Notes under the pieces: generated by a model
The model's database searches: none
Told to the model about the DNA's origin: nothing
What the model saw: the letters and a program-made list of their open reading frames with translations, nothing else
Made by a program: the position numbers and the translations under genes
In this document: one piece after another, positions 10,001 through 19,605 of the stretch
Position numbering within the stretch: position 1 is the first letter of the stretch
How the letters are laid out: every line of letters starts with the position of its first letter
Assembly (NCBI RefSeq): GCF_000212355.1
Contig: NC_015496.1
Coordinates: forward strand, 3,070,001-3,134,000
Length of the DNA: 64,000 nucleotides
From: Dokdonia sp. 4H-3-7-5
GTDB lineage: Bacteria; Bacteroidota; Bacteroidia; Flavobacteriales; Flavobacteriaceae
Direction: 5' to 3'

Positions 10001-10788
10001 TTACAGGAAAAAAGCCAGTATTAGATACTAGCAAAGCTAGACCTAAAGCGGCAATCTTACGTGAAAAAGGAAGTAACTCTGAGCGCGAGATGGCAAATGC
10101 GATGTACCTCGCTGGTTTTGACGTAAAGGATGTACACATGACAGATTTAATATCTGGACGTGAAACGCTAGAAGATATTCAGTTTCTTGGAGCTGTAGGA
10201 GGGTTTTCTAATAGTGATGTATTAGGATCTGCCAAAGGATGGGCTGGTGCCATAAAATATAATGAGAAGGCAAATAAAGCGATTGAGAACTTTTTTGCAC
10301 GTGAAGACACACTCTCTGTTGGAATCTGTAATGGTGCCCAATTATTCTTAGAACTTGATCTTATAAACCCAGATCACGAAAGGTTAGCTAAATTAAAACA
10401 CAATAAAAGCCGCAAGCACGAGAGTAACTTTACTTCTGTGAAGATTGAAGAAAACAACAGTGTGATGCTTTCTACGCTTGCTGGAACAACCTTAGGTGTA
10501 TGGATTTCTCATGGTGAAGGTAGATTTGATTTACCTATGGGAGCAAATGCATATGATATTGTAGCGACCTATGGTTATGAAGGATACCCTGCAAACCCTA
10601 ACGGGTCTGACTTTAATACAGCGATGATTTGTGATACTACAGGTCGTCACCTTGCAACAATGCCGCATATTGAGCGATCTACATTCCCATGGAACTGGGC
10701 GCACTACCCTGCTGGAAATAGTGATGAGGTGAGTCCTTGGGTTGAAGCATTTGTAAACGCAAGAAATTGGGTAGAGAAAAACTCATAA
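7051..10788 (+). CDS. purL: Phosphoribosylformylglycinamidine synthase (single-chain PurL)
   Basis: A 1245-residue cytoplasmic enzyme of purine synthesis that converts FGAR to FGAM using glutamine and ATP. It has the long single-chain architecture: an N-terminal PurS-like part, a linker, two AIRS-type halves ([42 protein letters not shown]) and a C-terminal class I glutaminase. The glutaminase nucleophile Cys lies in [13 protein letters not shown], and HGEGRF is also present. Length is close to the ~1295 residues of the E. coli enzyme. Two copies of the 14-bp palindrome lie inside the gene (7297-7310 and 9535-9548), both in the frame that adds Ala-Phe-Ala-Lys-Ala at residues 83-87 and 829-833. 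The gene is monocistronic with its own terminator. Confidence 0.97.
   Translation: [1245 protein letters not shown]
7297..7310. repeat. 14-bp palindrome, copy 3
   Basis: Perfect copy in purL, Ala-Phe-Ala-Lys-Ala frame, residues 83-87. Confidence 0.95.
9535..9548. repeat. 14-bp palindrome, copy 4
   Basis: Second perfect copy in purL, Ala-Phe-Ala-Lys-Ala frame, residues 829-833. Confidence 0.95.
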
Positions 10789-10810
10789 TATTATATACTT
10801 CTAATTACAG

Positions 10811-10840
10811 AATGCCTCACTTATCACTAAGTGAGGCATT
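10811..10840 (+). terminator. Intrinsic terminator after purL
   Basis: A perfect 13-bp stem (10811-10823 with 10828-10840), 4-base loop, then a T-run, 22 bases after the purL stop. Confidence 0.9.
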
Positions 10841-10989
10841 TTTTTATAAAACCTTGTAATTAAGTTACATAATATTTCAACGAGTATATAATATGTAATA
10901 CTATTTATATATTACCGACTAGGTAGGACAATTTGATTGCAGCTTGTTTTATCTTTAGTTGCACATATTCAACCAAGTAAGACACTTTT

Positions 10990-13377
10990 ATGCGCTTTAA
11001 AAAACTACCAATTATTGTTTGTATATTTTTCTGTTACGCTTTCGCGAAAGCGCAACAAGAAACCCCTCAATATAAACGTATAAAAGTATTTTTAAACCAA
11101 ACTCAAACGCTTGCACAATTAAACCTAACTGGTGTTGCTGCAGACCATGGTATACATAAAGAGGGAACTTTTATCATATCTGACTTTTCATTGCAAGAGC
11201 TAGAGAAAATTAGAAATGCAGGTTTTCAATACGAAACCATTGAAGAAGATATTCAAAAAGCCTATAAAGAACAATCAACACGATCCAGCACTGCCACTCG
11301 CAACGTAGCTTGTAGCTCCAGCGATGCTCTGACATATGAAACTCCTGCAAATTTTAATCTTGGATCTATGGGTGGCTACTTGACGTATCAAGAACTACTC
11401 GATGAACTTGATGACATGGCTGAGCAATATCCAGACTTAATAACTACGAGAGCTTCGATAAGTAACTTCCTTACGGAAGGACTTCCAGATGATGGTGTCA
11501 CGCCGTCCATAGGAGGAAATCCTATTTACTGGTTAAAAATAAGCGACAATCCTGAAAACGATGAAACTGAGCCAGAAGTATTATATACGTCTATACATCA
11601 CGCTAGGGAGCCTATGTCACTTATGCAACTGGTATATTATATGTGGTACTTGCTTGAAAATTATGATACTGATGAAGAGGTACAAGCTATTGTAAATAAT
11701 ACGGAGCTTTATTTTATACCTGTAATAAACCCTGATGGTTACTTATATAATGAGCTAACAGATCCTGATGGTGGTGGCCTATGGCGTAAGAATAGAAAAA
11801 ATGGAAATGGTGTTGATAATAATCGCAACTATGACTATCATATTAATGGTAATCCTAATGATGGTAGCTGGGGCGGTCCTGGATCTTCATCAAATACAAA
11901 TAATGAAACATATCACGGTACAGGCCCTTTCTCTGAAGTAGAGACTCAAGTAGTGAAGTGGTTTGTAGAGCAGCATGATTTTGTGATTGCTCTTAATAAT
12001 CATTCTTTTGGCGAGTTAGTTTATTATCCTTTTGGCTATGCAGATGTGGACACTCCAGACGATGATTTATTTCAAGGGATAGGCGATGCTCTTACCTCTA
12101 TAAATGGCTACAATGCATTTAATGATTTCCCATTTGCTGGAGACAGTGATGATTTTATGTACGGAACAGTGGGAACTCATGATAAAATTTTTGCTTTCAC
12201 CCCAGAGATAGGAACATCATTTTGGCCGCCTGCAAGCTCGATTATTAGCACTTCGCAAAACATGATGTTTCTCAATCTTACGGCCGCTCAAATAGCTGGT
12301 AATTATGGCAAACTAACCGAGACCTCACCTACTTTTACTGGTGAGTCTGCTGCTTTATCAACTTCTTTTGATTTAGAGAGACTGGCTGTAGAAAATTTAG
12401 GAGATTTTACTATTACCTTTTCTCCCGTATCTTCTAATATTATTGATCAAGGAGCGCCAATTACATTATCGAGTTTAGCACCCTTAGCGACACAATCTGG
12501 AAGTATAACCTATTCCCTATCTACAAGCGTAGAAGTGGGTGATGCTATTGAATTTGATTTAATTATAGACAATGGCTTTTTTGAAAAGGAGGTTCGCGTT
12601 AGTAAAATATACGGTAGTACAACAGAGATATTTTATGCAGATGGAAATTCGCTCGCAGATTTTGGATCTACAAGTTGGGGAACCACAAATGTAAGCTTTG
12701 TTTCCACTTCCTCTTCGATAACAGATTCGCCTTCTGGTAATTATAGTAACAATGCTAGTAATATCATTGAACTAACACAATCTTTAGACCTCACAGATGC
12801 TATTACAGCAACAGTAAGCTACCATGCAAGATGGAACATTGAAGATACATGGGATTATGTGCAATTTGAGATTTCTAAAGACGATGGTATCACCTGGGAA
12901 CCACAATGTGGTAATTTTACCACTATCGGAACAAATATTCAGCCTCAAGGTGAGCCTTTATACGACAGTATCCAGAATGATTGGATACTCGAAGAAATTA
13001 ATTTAAGTTATTATATAGGAGAAACAATTAGGGCAAGATTCCGTTTAGTTACAGATGGTGCCGTAACGAGAGATGGTTTTTACTTTGACGATTTATCTTT
13101 TTCTATACTCTCAGGAGAACAATTAACTGTAGATAATGAACAATTTAATAATGCTTTTGAAGTGTTTCCAAACCCAGTTTCAAATCAACTTAATATACGT
13201 ACATCACTAAGCTCGTATGAGACTAGTGTTTACAATATCCTAGGTCAAAATGTAACTCCAGCAGTCCAACAAACCGGAAACGCAAGCGTAGACTACGCTT
13301 ATTTACCTCAAGGAATGTACTTTTTAAAGCTTCAAACTTCAAAAAACAGTACTATTTTAAAAATTGTTAAAAATTAA
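10990..13377 (+). CDS. Secreted M14 zinc carboxypeptidase with T9SS sorting domain
   Basis: A 795-residue exported metallopeptidase. The signal peptide is MRFKKLPIIVCIFFCYAFAKA, with likely cleavage before Gln22. The Ala-Phe-Ala-Lys-Ala at its end is encoded by a copy of the 14-bp palindrome (11038-11051). The M14 catalytic domain shows the zinc ligands in HHAREPM (~residue 203), the substrate-binding NNRNYDYH, HSFGELVYYPFGY, and the catalytic Glu in FTPEIGTSFWP (~404). Beta-sandwich regions follow, and a T9SS type A sorting domain (FEVFPNPVSNQLNI to TILKIVKN) ends the protein. It probably removes C-terminal residues from extracellular peptides during nutrient scavenging. It is a stand-alone gene. 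Confidence 0.92.
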   Translation: MRFKKLPIIVCIFFCYAFAKAQQETPQYKRIKVFLNQTQTLAQLNLTGVAADHGIHKEGTFIISDFSLQELEKIRNAGFQYETIEEDIQKAYKEQSTRSSTATRNVACSSSDALTYETPANFNLGSMGGYLTYQELLDELDDMAEQYPDLITTRASISNFLTEGLPDDGVTPSIGGNPIYWLKISDNPENDETEPEVLYTSIHHAREPMSLMQLVYYMWYLLENYDTDEEVQAIVNNTELYFIPVINPDGYLYNELTDPDGGGLWRKNRKNGNGVDNNRNYDYHINGNPNDGSWGGPGSSSNTNNETYHGTGPFSEVETQVVKWFVEQHDFVIALNNHSFGELVYYPFGYADVDTPDDDLFQGIGDALTSINGYNAFNDFPFAGDSDDFMYGTVGTHDKIFAFTPEIGTSFWPPASSIISTSQNMMFLNLTAAQIAGNYGKLTETSPTFTGESAALSTSFDLERLAVENLGDFTITFSPVSSNIIDQGAPITLSSLAPLATQSGSITYSLSTSVEVGDAIEFDLIIDNGFFEKEVRVSKIYGSTTEIFYADGNSLADFGSTSWGTTNVSFVSTSSSITDSPSGNYSNNASNIIELTQSLDLTDAITATVSYHARWNIEDTWDYVQFEISKDDGITWEPQCGNFTTIGTNIQPQGEPLYDSIQNDWILEEINLSYYIGETIRARFRLVTDGAVTRDGFYFDDLSFSILSGEQLTVDNEQFNNAFEVFPNPVSNQLNIRTSLSSYETSVYNILGQNVTPAVQQTGNASVDYAYLPQGMYFLKLQTSKNSTILKIVKN
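11038..11051. repeat. 14-bp palindrome, copy 5
   Basis: Perfect copy encoding the end of the signal peptide of the M14 carboxypeptidase. Confidence 0.95.
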
Positions 13378-13506
13378 GTTAAAGCGCATCTTAAAGAAAA
13401 TCAAAGGGATATCTCACTTTTATGAGAAATCCTCTCTCATTTTATGAATATCTCAATAAAAACCGTGCAAATTTTCCTATTTTGTAACACTATTTAAAAG
13501 CAATCT

Positions 13507-15276
13507 ATGGAAATTACCAGACTTTTTGATTTTCCTTATTATCAACTGGAAAAATTTAATCTCTCAGACGCACTCAACACTAAGAAAGATGGTGTTTGGG
13601 TTGCTACGTCTACTCAGGAATATATTGATCAAGCAAACGCAATTAGTCGAGGACTCTTGCGATTAGGTGTTAAACCTAATGATAAAATTGCTGTCATCTC
13701 TATGACTAATCGCACAGAGTGGAATATTTGCGATATAGGGATCTTACAATTAGGAGCTCAAAATGTACCTATTTATCCTACTATATCTGAGGAGGACTAC
13801 GCTTATGTACTTAATCACTCTGAGTCTAAGTATGTATTTGTGTCGTGTAACGAAGTACGTGATAAGGTAATGTCTATAAAAGATAAAGTGCCTTCTCTTA
13901 TTGAAGTGTACTCTTTTGAAGACATTGATAATTGTAAAAACTGGTCTGAGGTTCTAGAATTAGGAGCAGACACTTCTAATCAATCAGAAGTAGAGACACT
14001 TAAAGCTGCTGTAACCACTAAGGATCTCGCAACGCTAATATATACATCTGGAACTACTGGACGCCCTAAAGGGGTAATGCTATCACATGAGAACATTGTG
14101 AGCAACGCTTTGGCCAGTGCGCACCGCCTGCCTCTTGCTGACACAGGTATGAGAGCCTTGAGCTTTTTACCTGTTTGCCACATTTATGAACGCATGTTGA
14201 TGTATTTATATCAATATAAAGGGGTTTCTATTTTCTTTGCAGAGTCGCTAGAGACTATAAGTGATAACTTAAAAGAGGTAAAGCCTCAAGTTATGACCGC
14301 AGTACCACGTTTGCTTGAGAAAGTATATGACAAGATTATTGCAAAAGGTGCTGCACTTACTGGAGTCAAAAAGAAATTATTCTTCTGGGCTGTAGATTTA
14401 GGTCTTAAATACGAACCATATGGTCAGAATGGCTGGTGGTATGAAAAACAACTTGCACTTGCTCGTAAACTTATATTCTCAAAGTGGAAAGAAGGTCTAG
14501 GTGGAAACCTTGATCTTATCGCTTCTGGAAGTGCCGCATTACAACCACGACTTGCAAGAATATTTAACGCTGCTGAGATGGGTATTATGGAAGGTTACGG
14601 CCTTACTGAGACCTCTCCTGTATGTTCTGTAAATGATATGCGTGATGGCGGCTTCAGAATAGGAACTGTAGGTAAGCTACTGCCAGGTGTTGAAGTTAAA
14701 ATCGCAAACGATGGTGAGATTCTTGTAAAAGGACCTAATGTAATGATAGGTTACTATAAGGACAAAGAAAAAACAGACGAAGTACTAAAGAATGACTATT
14801 TCCATACTGGTGATATAGGTCACATAGATGAAGATGGTTTCTTAAAGATAACAGATCGCAAGAAAGAGATGTTTAAAACATCTGGAGGAAAATATGTTGC
14901 TCCTCAACTTCTAGAAAATAGATTTAAGCAATCGCGATTTATAGAACAAATTATGGTCATAGGTGAAGGTCAGAAAATGCCAGCTGCTTTAATCCAGCCT
15001 AATTTTGAATTCTTAGAAGAATGGGCAAAAATGAAAAACATAAGCTATTCTAACTTAGATGAGCTTCTCGCATCAGAGCGCGTTCAAGACCGCTACCAGC
15101 AGGAAGTAGACGAGGCTAACGAAACATTTGCCAAATGGGAGAAAATTAAAGCATTCCGTCTTACGCATGACGCTTGGACAGTAGAAGGTGGACACCTCAC
15201 TCCTACTATGAAGCTTAAACGTAAGATTATAAGAGAGAACTATATTCATCTCTATAATGATATTTACGACTTATAA
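13507..15276 (+). CDS. Long-chain fatty acid--CoA ligase (AMP-forming)
   Basis: A 589-residue adenylate-forming enzyme of the FadD15-type long-chain acyl-CoA synthetase group. It shows the P-loop-like A3 motif YTSGTTGRPKGVMLSHEN (~residue 180), A5 YGLTETSP, A7 HTGDIGHIDEDGFLKITDRKKE and the C-terminal Lys region, and there is no signal peptide. It activates free fatty acids to acyl-CoA for beta-oxidation or lipid synthesis. Length and motif order are complete. A strong hairpin terminator lies 10 bases after its stop, so it is transcribed alone. Confidence 0.92.
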   Translation: MEITRLFDFPYYQLEKFNLSDALNTKKDGVWVATSTQEYIDQANAISRGLLRLGVKPNDKIAVISMTNRTEWNICDIGILQLGAQNVPIYPTISEEDYAYVLNHSESKYVFVSCNEVRDKVMSIKDKVPSLIEVYSFEDIDNCKNWSEVLELGADTSNQSEVETLKAAVTTKDLATLIYTSGTTGRPKGVMLSHENIVSNALASAHRLPLADTGMRALSFLPVCHIYERMLMYLYQYKGVSIFFAESLETISDNLKEVKPQVMTAVPRLLEKVYDKIIAKGAALTGVKKKLFFWAVDLGLKYEPYGQNGWWYEKQLALARKLIFSKWKEGLGGNLDLIASGSAALQPRLARIFNAAEMGIMEGYGLTETSPVCSVNDMRDGGFRIGTVGKLLPGVEVKIANDGEILVKGPNVMIGYYKDKEKTDEVLKNDYFHTGDIGHIDEDGFLKITDRKKEMFKTSGGKYVAPQLLENRFKQSRFIEQIMVIGEGQKMPAALIQPNFEFLEEWAKMKNISYSNLDELLASERVQDRYQQEVDEANETFAKWEKIKAFRLTHDAWTVEGGHLTPTMKLKRKIIRENYIHLYNDIYDL

Positions 15277-15280
15277 CATT

Positions 15281-15311
15281 AAAAAAGGTTGCGCATTGCG
15301 CAACCTTTTTT
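15281..15311 (+). terminator. Intrinsic terminator after acyl-CoA ligase
   Basis: An 8-bp G+C-rich stem (15287-15294 with 15298-15305) around a 3-base loop, extended by flanking A6 and T6 tracts. It is symmetric and could act on both strands. Confidence 0.88.
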
Positions 15312-15349
15312 GATTAGCGTAATTTCTAATCTATAAGCCCTATCCGTTT

Positions 15350-15784
15350 ATGTCTCTACACTCACTAGCACTTGTAATATCCCAGTTTAGCTTAATTTTC
15401 CTCATCATATGGAACGGACAGATGGTACATTGGGATCTTACTTCTCTAAGTGTACAATTACTAGGCATATTTATAGCTCTTTGGGGTATTTACAATATTA
15501 AGATAAGAAATTTTAATATTCAGCCAGAGGCTAAATCCGAGGTTCTTGTAACTAAGGGAATCTTCAACATTTTAAGAAACCCTATGTACACAGGTATCCT
15601 ATTAGTATTTCTACCTGTGGTTATTAGAGGAGACCATTTATTTCCCTGGATTTACTATGTATTATTAATTGTAGTCCTTATTCTCAAGATATATAAGGAA
15701 GAGGCTTTCCTCAAAGAAAAATTTGGTCAGAGCTATACAGTTTATAAGGCGCGTACGTGGAGAATATTGCCGTATATATTCTAA
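15350..15784 (+). CDS. ICMT/PEMT-like membrane methyltransferase family protein
   Basis: A 144-residue integral membrane protein with about four transmembrane helices (for example SLALVISQFSLIFLIIW and YYVLLIVVLILKIY). The C-terminal half carries the isoprenylcysteine carboxyl methyltransferase-like signature: RNPMYTGILL, then EEAFLKEKFGQSYTVYKARTWRILPYIF. Bacterial members of this family methylate unknown small or lipid substrates, so only the fold is secure. The gene is isolated between a terminator and the uvrA region. Confidence 0.75.
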   Translation: MSLHSLALVISQFSLIFLIIWNGQMVHWDLTSLSVQLLGIFIALWGIYNIKIRNFNIQPEAKSEVLVTKGIFNILRNPMYTGILLVFLPVVIRGDHLFPWIYYVLLIVVLILKIYKEEAFLKEKFGQSYTVYKARTWRILPYIF

Positions 15785-15823
15785 TATGACTAGAAGTTTG
15801 AGAATGATTTTTAGGTTATTTAC

Positions 15824-15837
15824 GCTTTCGCGAAAGC
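15824..15837. repeat. 14-bp palindrome, copy 6
   Basis: Perfect intergenic copy, 39 bases after the ICMT-like gene; symmetry extends to TTACGC...GCGTAA. Confidence 0.95.
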
Positions 15838-15918
15838 GTAACAACAACAACTATCAATACCGTTAACATTAACAATCTCTTATAGTGTTACTCGCTTTCT
15901 ATTTAGGGCGCAAAGCGG

Positions 15919-15926
15919 TAAATTTG
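15919..15926 (+). promoter_or_regulatory. Possible Bacteroidota -7 box upstream of uvrA
   Basis: TAAATTTG matches the TAnnTTTG -7 consensus of Bacteroidota primary sigma factor promoters and lies 17 bases before the uvrA ATG. Only a partial -33 element (TTTC, 20 bases upstream) is seen. Confidence 0.35.
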
Positions 15927-15943
15927 TTGCTTTGTAAAAATGT

Positions 15944-18775
15944 ATGATAGATCACGAAGAACGTATTGAAGTTTACGGTGCTCGCGCCCACAATCTAAAG
16001 AATATAGACGTAATGATACCGAGAGAAAAACTCGTTGTAATTACAGGGTTATCTGGAAGTGGAAAGAGTTCGCTAGCCTTTGATACTATCTATGCAGAAG
16101 GACAACGTCGTTACATTGAAACGTTTTCTGCATATGCACGACAGTTTCTAGGAGGATTAGAACGTCCAGATGTAGATCAAATTCTAGGACTTTCTCCGGT
16201 TATTGCTATCGAGCAAAAAACCACTAGTAAAAGTCCGCGATCTACGGTGGGAACCATTACAGAAATTTACGATTTTTTACGTCTCCTTTATGCAAGAGCG
16301 GCAGATGCCTACTCTTACAATACTGGCGAAAAGATGGTAAGTTACAATGATGAACAAATACAGAAGCTCATTACAGAGAGTTTTGAAGGTAAAAGGATTA
16401 ACATCCTCGCTCCTACTATACGCTCACGTAAGGGCCATTATAGAGAGTTATTTGAACAAATTGCAAAACAGGGTTTTGTTAAGGTTCGTGTAGATGGTGA
16501 GGTTAAGGATATTGTAAAAGGATTAAAAGTAGACCGTTACAAAGTACACGATATTGAGATTGTAGTAGATCGCATGCTCGTAAAAAAAGGTGATGACGAT
16601 GATAAACGCCTTCGCGAAAGCATAAATACTGCGATGTATCATGGTGATGATGTGTTAATGGTACTTAATCAAGACACGAAGGAAGTACGTTATTTTAGCC
16701 GAAACTTGATGTGTCCTTCTACAGGAATCTCATATCCTAACCCAGAACCAAATAACTTCTCCTTTAACTCACCTAAAGGCGCTTGCCCTAACTGTAATGG
16801 CATAGGTGAGCTATATAAAGTAAATCCTAAAAAGATAGTCCCAGACCCAAAACTATCTATTAACGCTGGCGGACTAGATCCTCATGGACCTAAGAAGAAC
16901 AACTGGATCTTTAAACAACTACAACTTATTGCAGAGAGGTTTGACTTTAAACTAACAGACCCTATTGAAAAGATTTCTGAAGAAGCTATGGATTTTATAT
17001 TCTATGGCGGAAATGAAAAGTTTTCTGTTTCTTCAAAGCAATTAGGAGTTACTAGAGATTATAAAATTGATTTTGAAGGTGTAGCAAATTTTATAGAAAA
17101 TACCTTTAATGATAGCGAGTCTACATCACTTGTACGCTGGGCAAAAGGATATATGGATAAGGTAGCTTGTCCCGTATGTGAGGGGTCAAGATTGCGCAAA
17201 GAATCACTCTACTTTAAGGTTGATGATCTTAGTATTGCAGACCTTGCTTCTATGGATATTCTTGAGCTACAAGAATGGTTTAAGACAGTAGAAAAACGAC
17301 TCTCTAGCAAGCAATTACAGATTGCATCTGAGATAATTAAAGAAATTAATTCAAGAATACAATTCCTTGTAGATGTAGGACTTACATATCTTAATCTAAA
17401 CAGAAGCTCAAAGTCTTTATCTGGAGGAGAGGCACAACGTATCAGGCTCGCTACACAGATAGGATCGCAACTTGTAGGCGTATTATACATACTAGATGAA
17501 CCTAGTATTGGACTACATCAACGTGATAATGAAAAGCTTATAAATTCGCTTATTTCTTTGCGTGATATAGGCAACTCTGTCATCGTTGTAGAGCATGATA
17601 AAGATATGATTGAGCGTGCAGATCACGTAATTGATATAGGACCAAGAGCAGGACGTTTTGGAGGAGAAATAATAAGTGAAGGAACTCCAGAAGATTTAAT
17701 AAAGCACCATACACTTACAGCACAATACTTGAATGGTGAAAAAGAAATTACCATCCCAAAACAACGTCGAAAAGGAAATGGTAAATTTATAGAGCTTAAA
17801 GGAGCTACAGGAAACAATCTAAAAAATGTTTCTATTAAGATCCCATTAGGTAAAATGATTGCGGTTACAGGAGTTTCTGGTAGTGGTAAGTCTACTCTGA
17901 TTAATGAAACGCTCTACCCTATCATGAATGCTCATTATTTTAATGGTGTAAAAGTACCTATGCCTTACAAGAGCATCAAAGGACTTGACGAATGTGACAA
18001 AGTAATAGATATAAATCAAACACCTATAGGGCGTACACCTAGGTCTAATCCTGCAACCTACACTAAAGCCTTTGACGAAATTAGAAGCCTTTTTGCAAAG
18101 ACTCCTGAAGCACTTATAAGAGGATATAAACCTGGACGTTTTAGCTTTAATGTCAAAGGTGGTCGCTGCGAGACGTGTAAAGGTGGTGGTTTAAGAGTGA
18201 TTGAGATGAACTTCTTACCAGATGTATATGTTGAGTGTGAGACATGTCAAGGGAAGCGTTTTAATAGAGAAACCCTAGAAATACGATATAAAGGAAAATC
18301 AATTTCTGATGTTCTTGAGATGACTATGACCGAGGCAGCAGACTTTTTTGAACCTATTCCTAAAATATATCGCAAACTTAAAACGATAAAAGACGTAGGA
18401 TTAGGCTATATTACGCTAGGACAACAGAGCACAACCTTATCTGGTGGTGAGGCGCAGCGTATTAAACTAGCATCAGAACTTAGTAAGAGAGATACCGGGA
18501 ATACCTTTTACATACTAGATGAGCCTACCACAGGACTTCATTTTGAGGATATTAGAGTATTAATGGATGTGCTCAACCGTCTTGTAGACAAAGGAAATAC
18601 CATTCTCATTATCGAGCATAATCTAGATGTTGTAAAAACGGCAGATCACATCATAGATATAGGATATGAAGGTGGAAAAGGTGGTGGCGAGGTAGTTGCC
18701 ATTGGTACTCCGGAACAAATTATTAAAAAAAATAAAGGATATACAGCCCAGTTTCTAAAGAAGGAAATGGCATAA
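15944..18775 (+). CDS. uvrA: Excinuclease ABC subunit A
   Basis: A 943-residue damage-recognition ATPase of nucleotide excision repair, acting with UvrB on DNA. Both ABC modules are complete: Walker [15 protein letters not shown] and [14 protein letters not shown]; signatures [12 protein letters not shown] and [12 protein letters not shown]; Walker [12 protein letters not shown] and [11 protein letters not shown]. Zinc-finger cysteines are seen in [29 protein letters not shown] and [10 protein letters not shown]. The first finger is atypical: where many UvrA proteins have CxxC the sequence here is MCPSTG, so one ligand is Thr. I believe this is usual in Bacteroidota. The gene is followed after 47 bases by a LOG-family gene on the same strand. 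Confidence 0.97.
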   Translation: MIDHEERIEVYGARAHNLKNIDVMIPREKLVVITGLSGSGKSSLAFDTIYAEGQRRYIETFSAYARQFLGGLERPDVDQILGLSPVIAIEQKTTSKSPRSTVGTITEIYDFLRLLYARAADAYSYNTGEKMVSYNDEQIQKLITESFEGKRINILAPTIRSRKGHYRELFEQIAKQGFVKVRVDGEVKDIVKGLKVDRYKVHDIEIVVDRMLVKKGDDDDKRLRESINTAMYHGDDVLMVLNQDTKEVRYFSRNLMCPSTGISYPNPEPNNFSFNSPKGACPNCNGIGELYKVNPKKIVPDPKLSINAGGLDPHGPKKNNWIFKQLQLIAERFDFKLTDPIEKISEEAMDFIFYGGNEKFSVSSKQLGVTRDYKIDFEGVANFIENTFNDSESTSLVRWAKGYMDKVACPVCEGSRLRKESLYFKVDDLSIADLASMDILELQEWFKTVEKRLSSKQLQIASEIIKEINSRIQFLVDVGLTYLNLNRSSKSLSGGEAQRIRLATQIGSQLVGVLYILDEPSIGLHQRDNEKLINSLISLRDIGNSVIVVEHDKDMIERADHVIDIGPRAGRFGGEIISEGTPEDLIKHHTLTAQYLNGEKEITIPKQRRKGNGKFIELKGATGNNLKNVSIKIPLGKMIAVTGVSGSGKSTLINETLYPIMNAHYFNGVKVPMPYKSIKGLDECDKVIDINQTPIGRTPRSNPATYTKAFDEIRSLFAKTPEALIRGYKPGRFSFNVKGGRCETCKGGGLRVIEMNFLPDVYVECETCQGKRFNRETLEIRYKGKSISDVLEMTMTEAADFFEPIPKIYRKLKTIKDVGLGYITLGQQSTTLSGGEAQRIKLASELSKRDTGNTFYILDEPTTGLHFEDIRVLMDVLNRLVDKGNTILIIEHNLDVVKTADHIIDIGYEGGKGGGEVVAIGTPEQIIKKNKGYTAQFLKKEMA

Positions 18776-18822
18776 AACTACATATACAATATAGTTTTAA
18801 TTATAAATACTAAGACATAATT

Positions 18823-19512
18823 ATGAGTAACGAAAATAGACCTAAAGGCTGGAACGAGAAGAAAACAAATGACTCTTGGGCAATCTTTAAGATAATGGGA
18901 GAATTTGTAAATGGATTTGAAAAAATGAGCCGTATAGGTCCATGTGTATCCATTTTTGGTAGTGCGAGAACAAAGCCAGATAATAAGTACTATAAACTAG
19001 CTACCGAAGTTGCCGAAAAAATTGCAAATAACGGTTACGGTGTTATTACTGGTGGTGGTCCAGGTATCATGGAAGCTGGTAACCGCGGAGCACACCTTGC
19101 TGGCGGAACATCTGTAGGACTTAACATTGAACTTCCTTTTGAGCAACATGACAATCCATATATTGATAGTGATAAGAGTTTAGACTTTGATTACTTCTTT
19201 GTACGTAAAGTGATGTTTGTAAAGTACTCACAGGGATTTGTAGTAATGCCAGGAGGTTTTGGAACTCTTGATGAGCTTTTTGAGGCAATCACACTTATCC
19301 AAACACACAAAATCCAGAAGTTTCCTATTATACTTGTAGGTACAGAATTTTGGGGAGGGCTTATGGATTGGGTAAAGACAACCTTACTTGACAGTTTTCA
19401 GAATATAAGTGCTGGAGATATGGATCTTATACATCTTGTAGACACTTCAGATGAGGTAATTGAGGTGCTTAATAACTTCTATGATGAATATCAATTGAGT
19501 CCTAATTTCTAA
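18823..19512 (+). CDS. LOG-family (TIGR00730) Rossmann protein
   Basis: A 229-residue cytoplasmic protein of the LOG/lysine decarboxylase-like family. The two diagnostic motifs are present: GGGPGIMEAGNRGA and PGGFGTLDELFEA (PGGxGTxxE). Characterised members are nucleoside 5'-monophosphate phosphoribohydrolases that release cytokinins or nucleobases; the bacterial role is usually unknown. The N-terminal ~45 residues are a family-specific extension. It may be co-transcribed with uvrA (47-base gap). A palindrome copy starts 10 bases after its stop. Confidence 0.85.
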   Translation: MSNENRPKGWNEKKTNDSWAIFKIMGEFVNGFEKMSRIGPCVSIFGSARTKPDNKYYKLATEVAEKIANNGYGVITGGGPGIMEAGNRGAHLAGGTSVGLNIELPFEQHDNPYIDSDKSLDFDYFFVRKVMFVKYSQGFVVMPGGFGTLDELFEAITLIQTHKIQKFPIILVGTEFWGGLMDWVKTTLLDSFQNISAGDMDLIHLVDTSDEVIEVLNNFYDEYQLSPNF

Positions 19513-19521
19513 AGGTGTTAC

Positions 19522-19535
19522 GCTTTCGCGAAAGC
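19522..19535. repeat. 14-bp palindrome, copy 7
   Basis: Perfect intergenic copy, starting 10 bases after the LOG-family stop. No T-tract follows, so it is not a standard terminator. Confidence 0.95.
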
Positions 19536-19605
19536 GTGAAAACTACATATAACAGCAAAACAAAAACAGCTTTTTCTATTACAAATTAACACACTCCCTT
19601 TCTAG

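Noticed and set aside
16608-16621. One-mismatch form of the palindrome (GCCTTCGCGAAAGC) in uvrA
   Set aside because: It is read in the third frame as RLRES within a conserved part of UvrA, so it is better explained by coding need than as a member of the repeat family.
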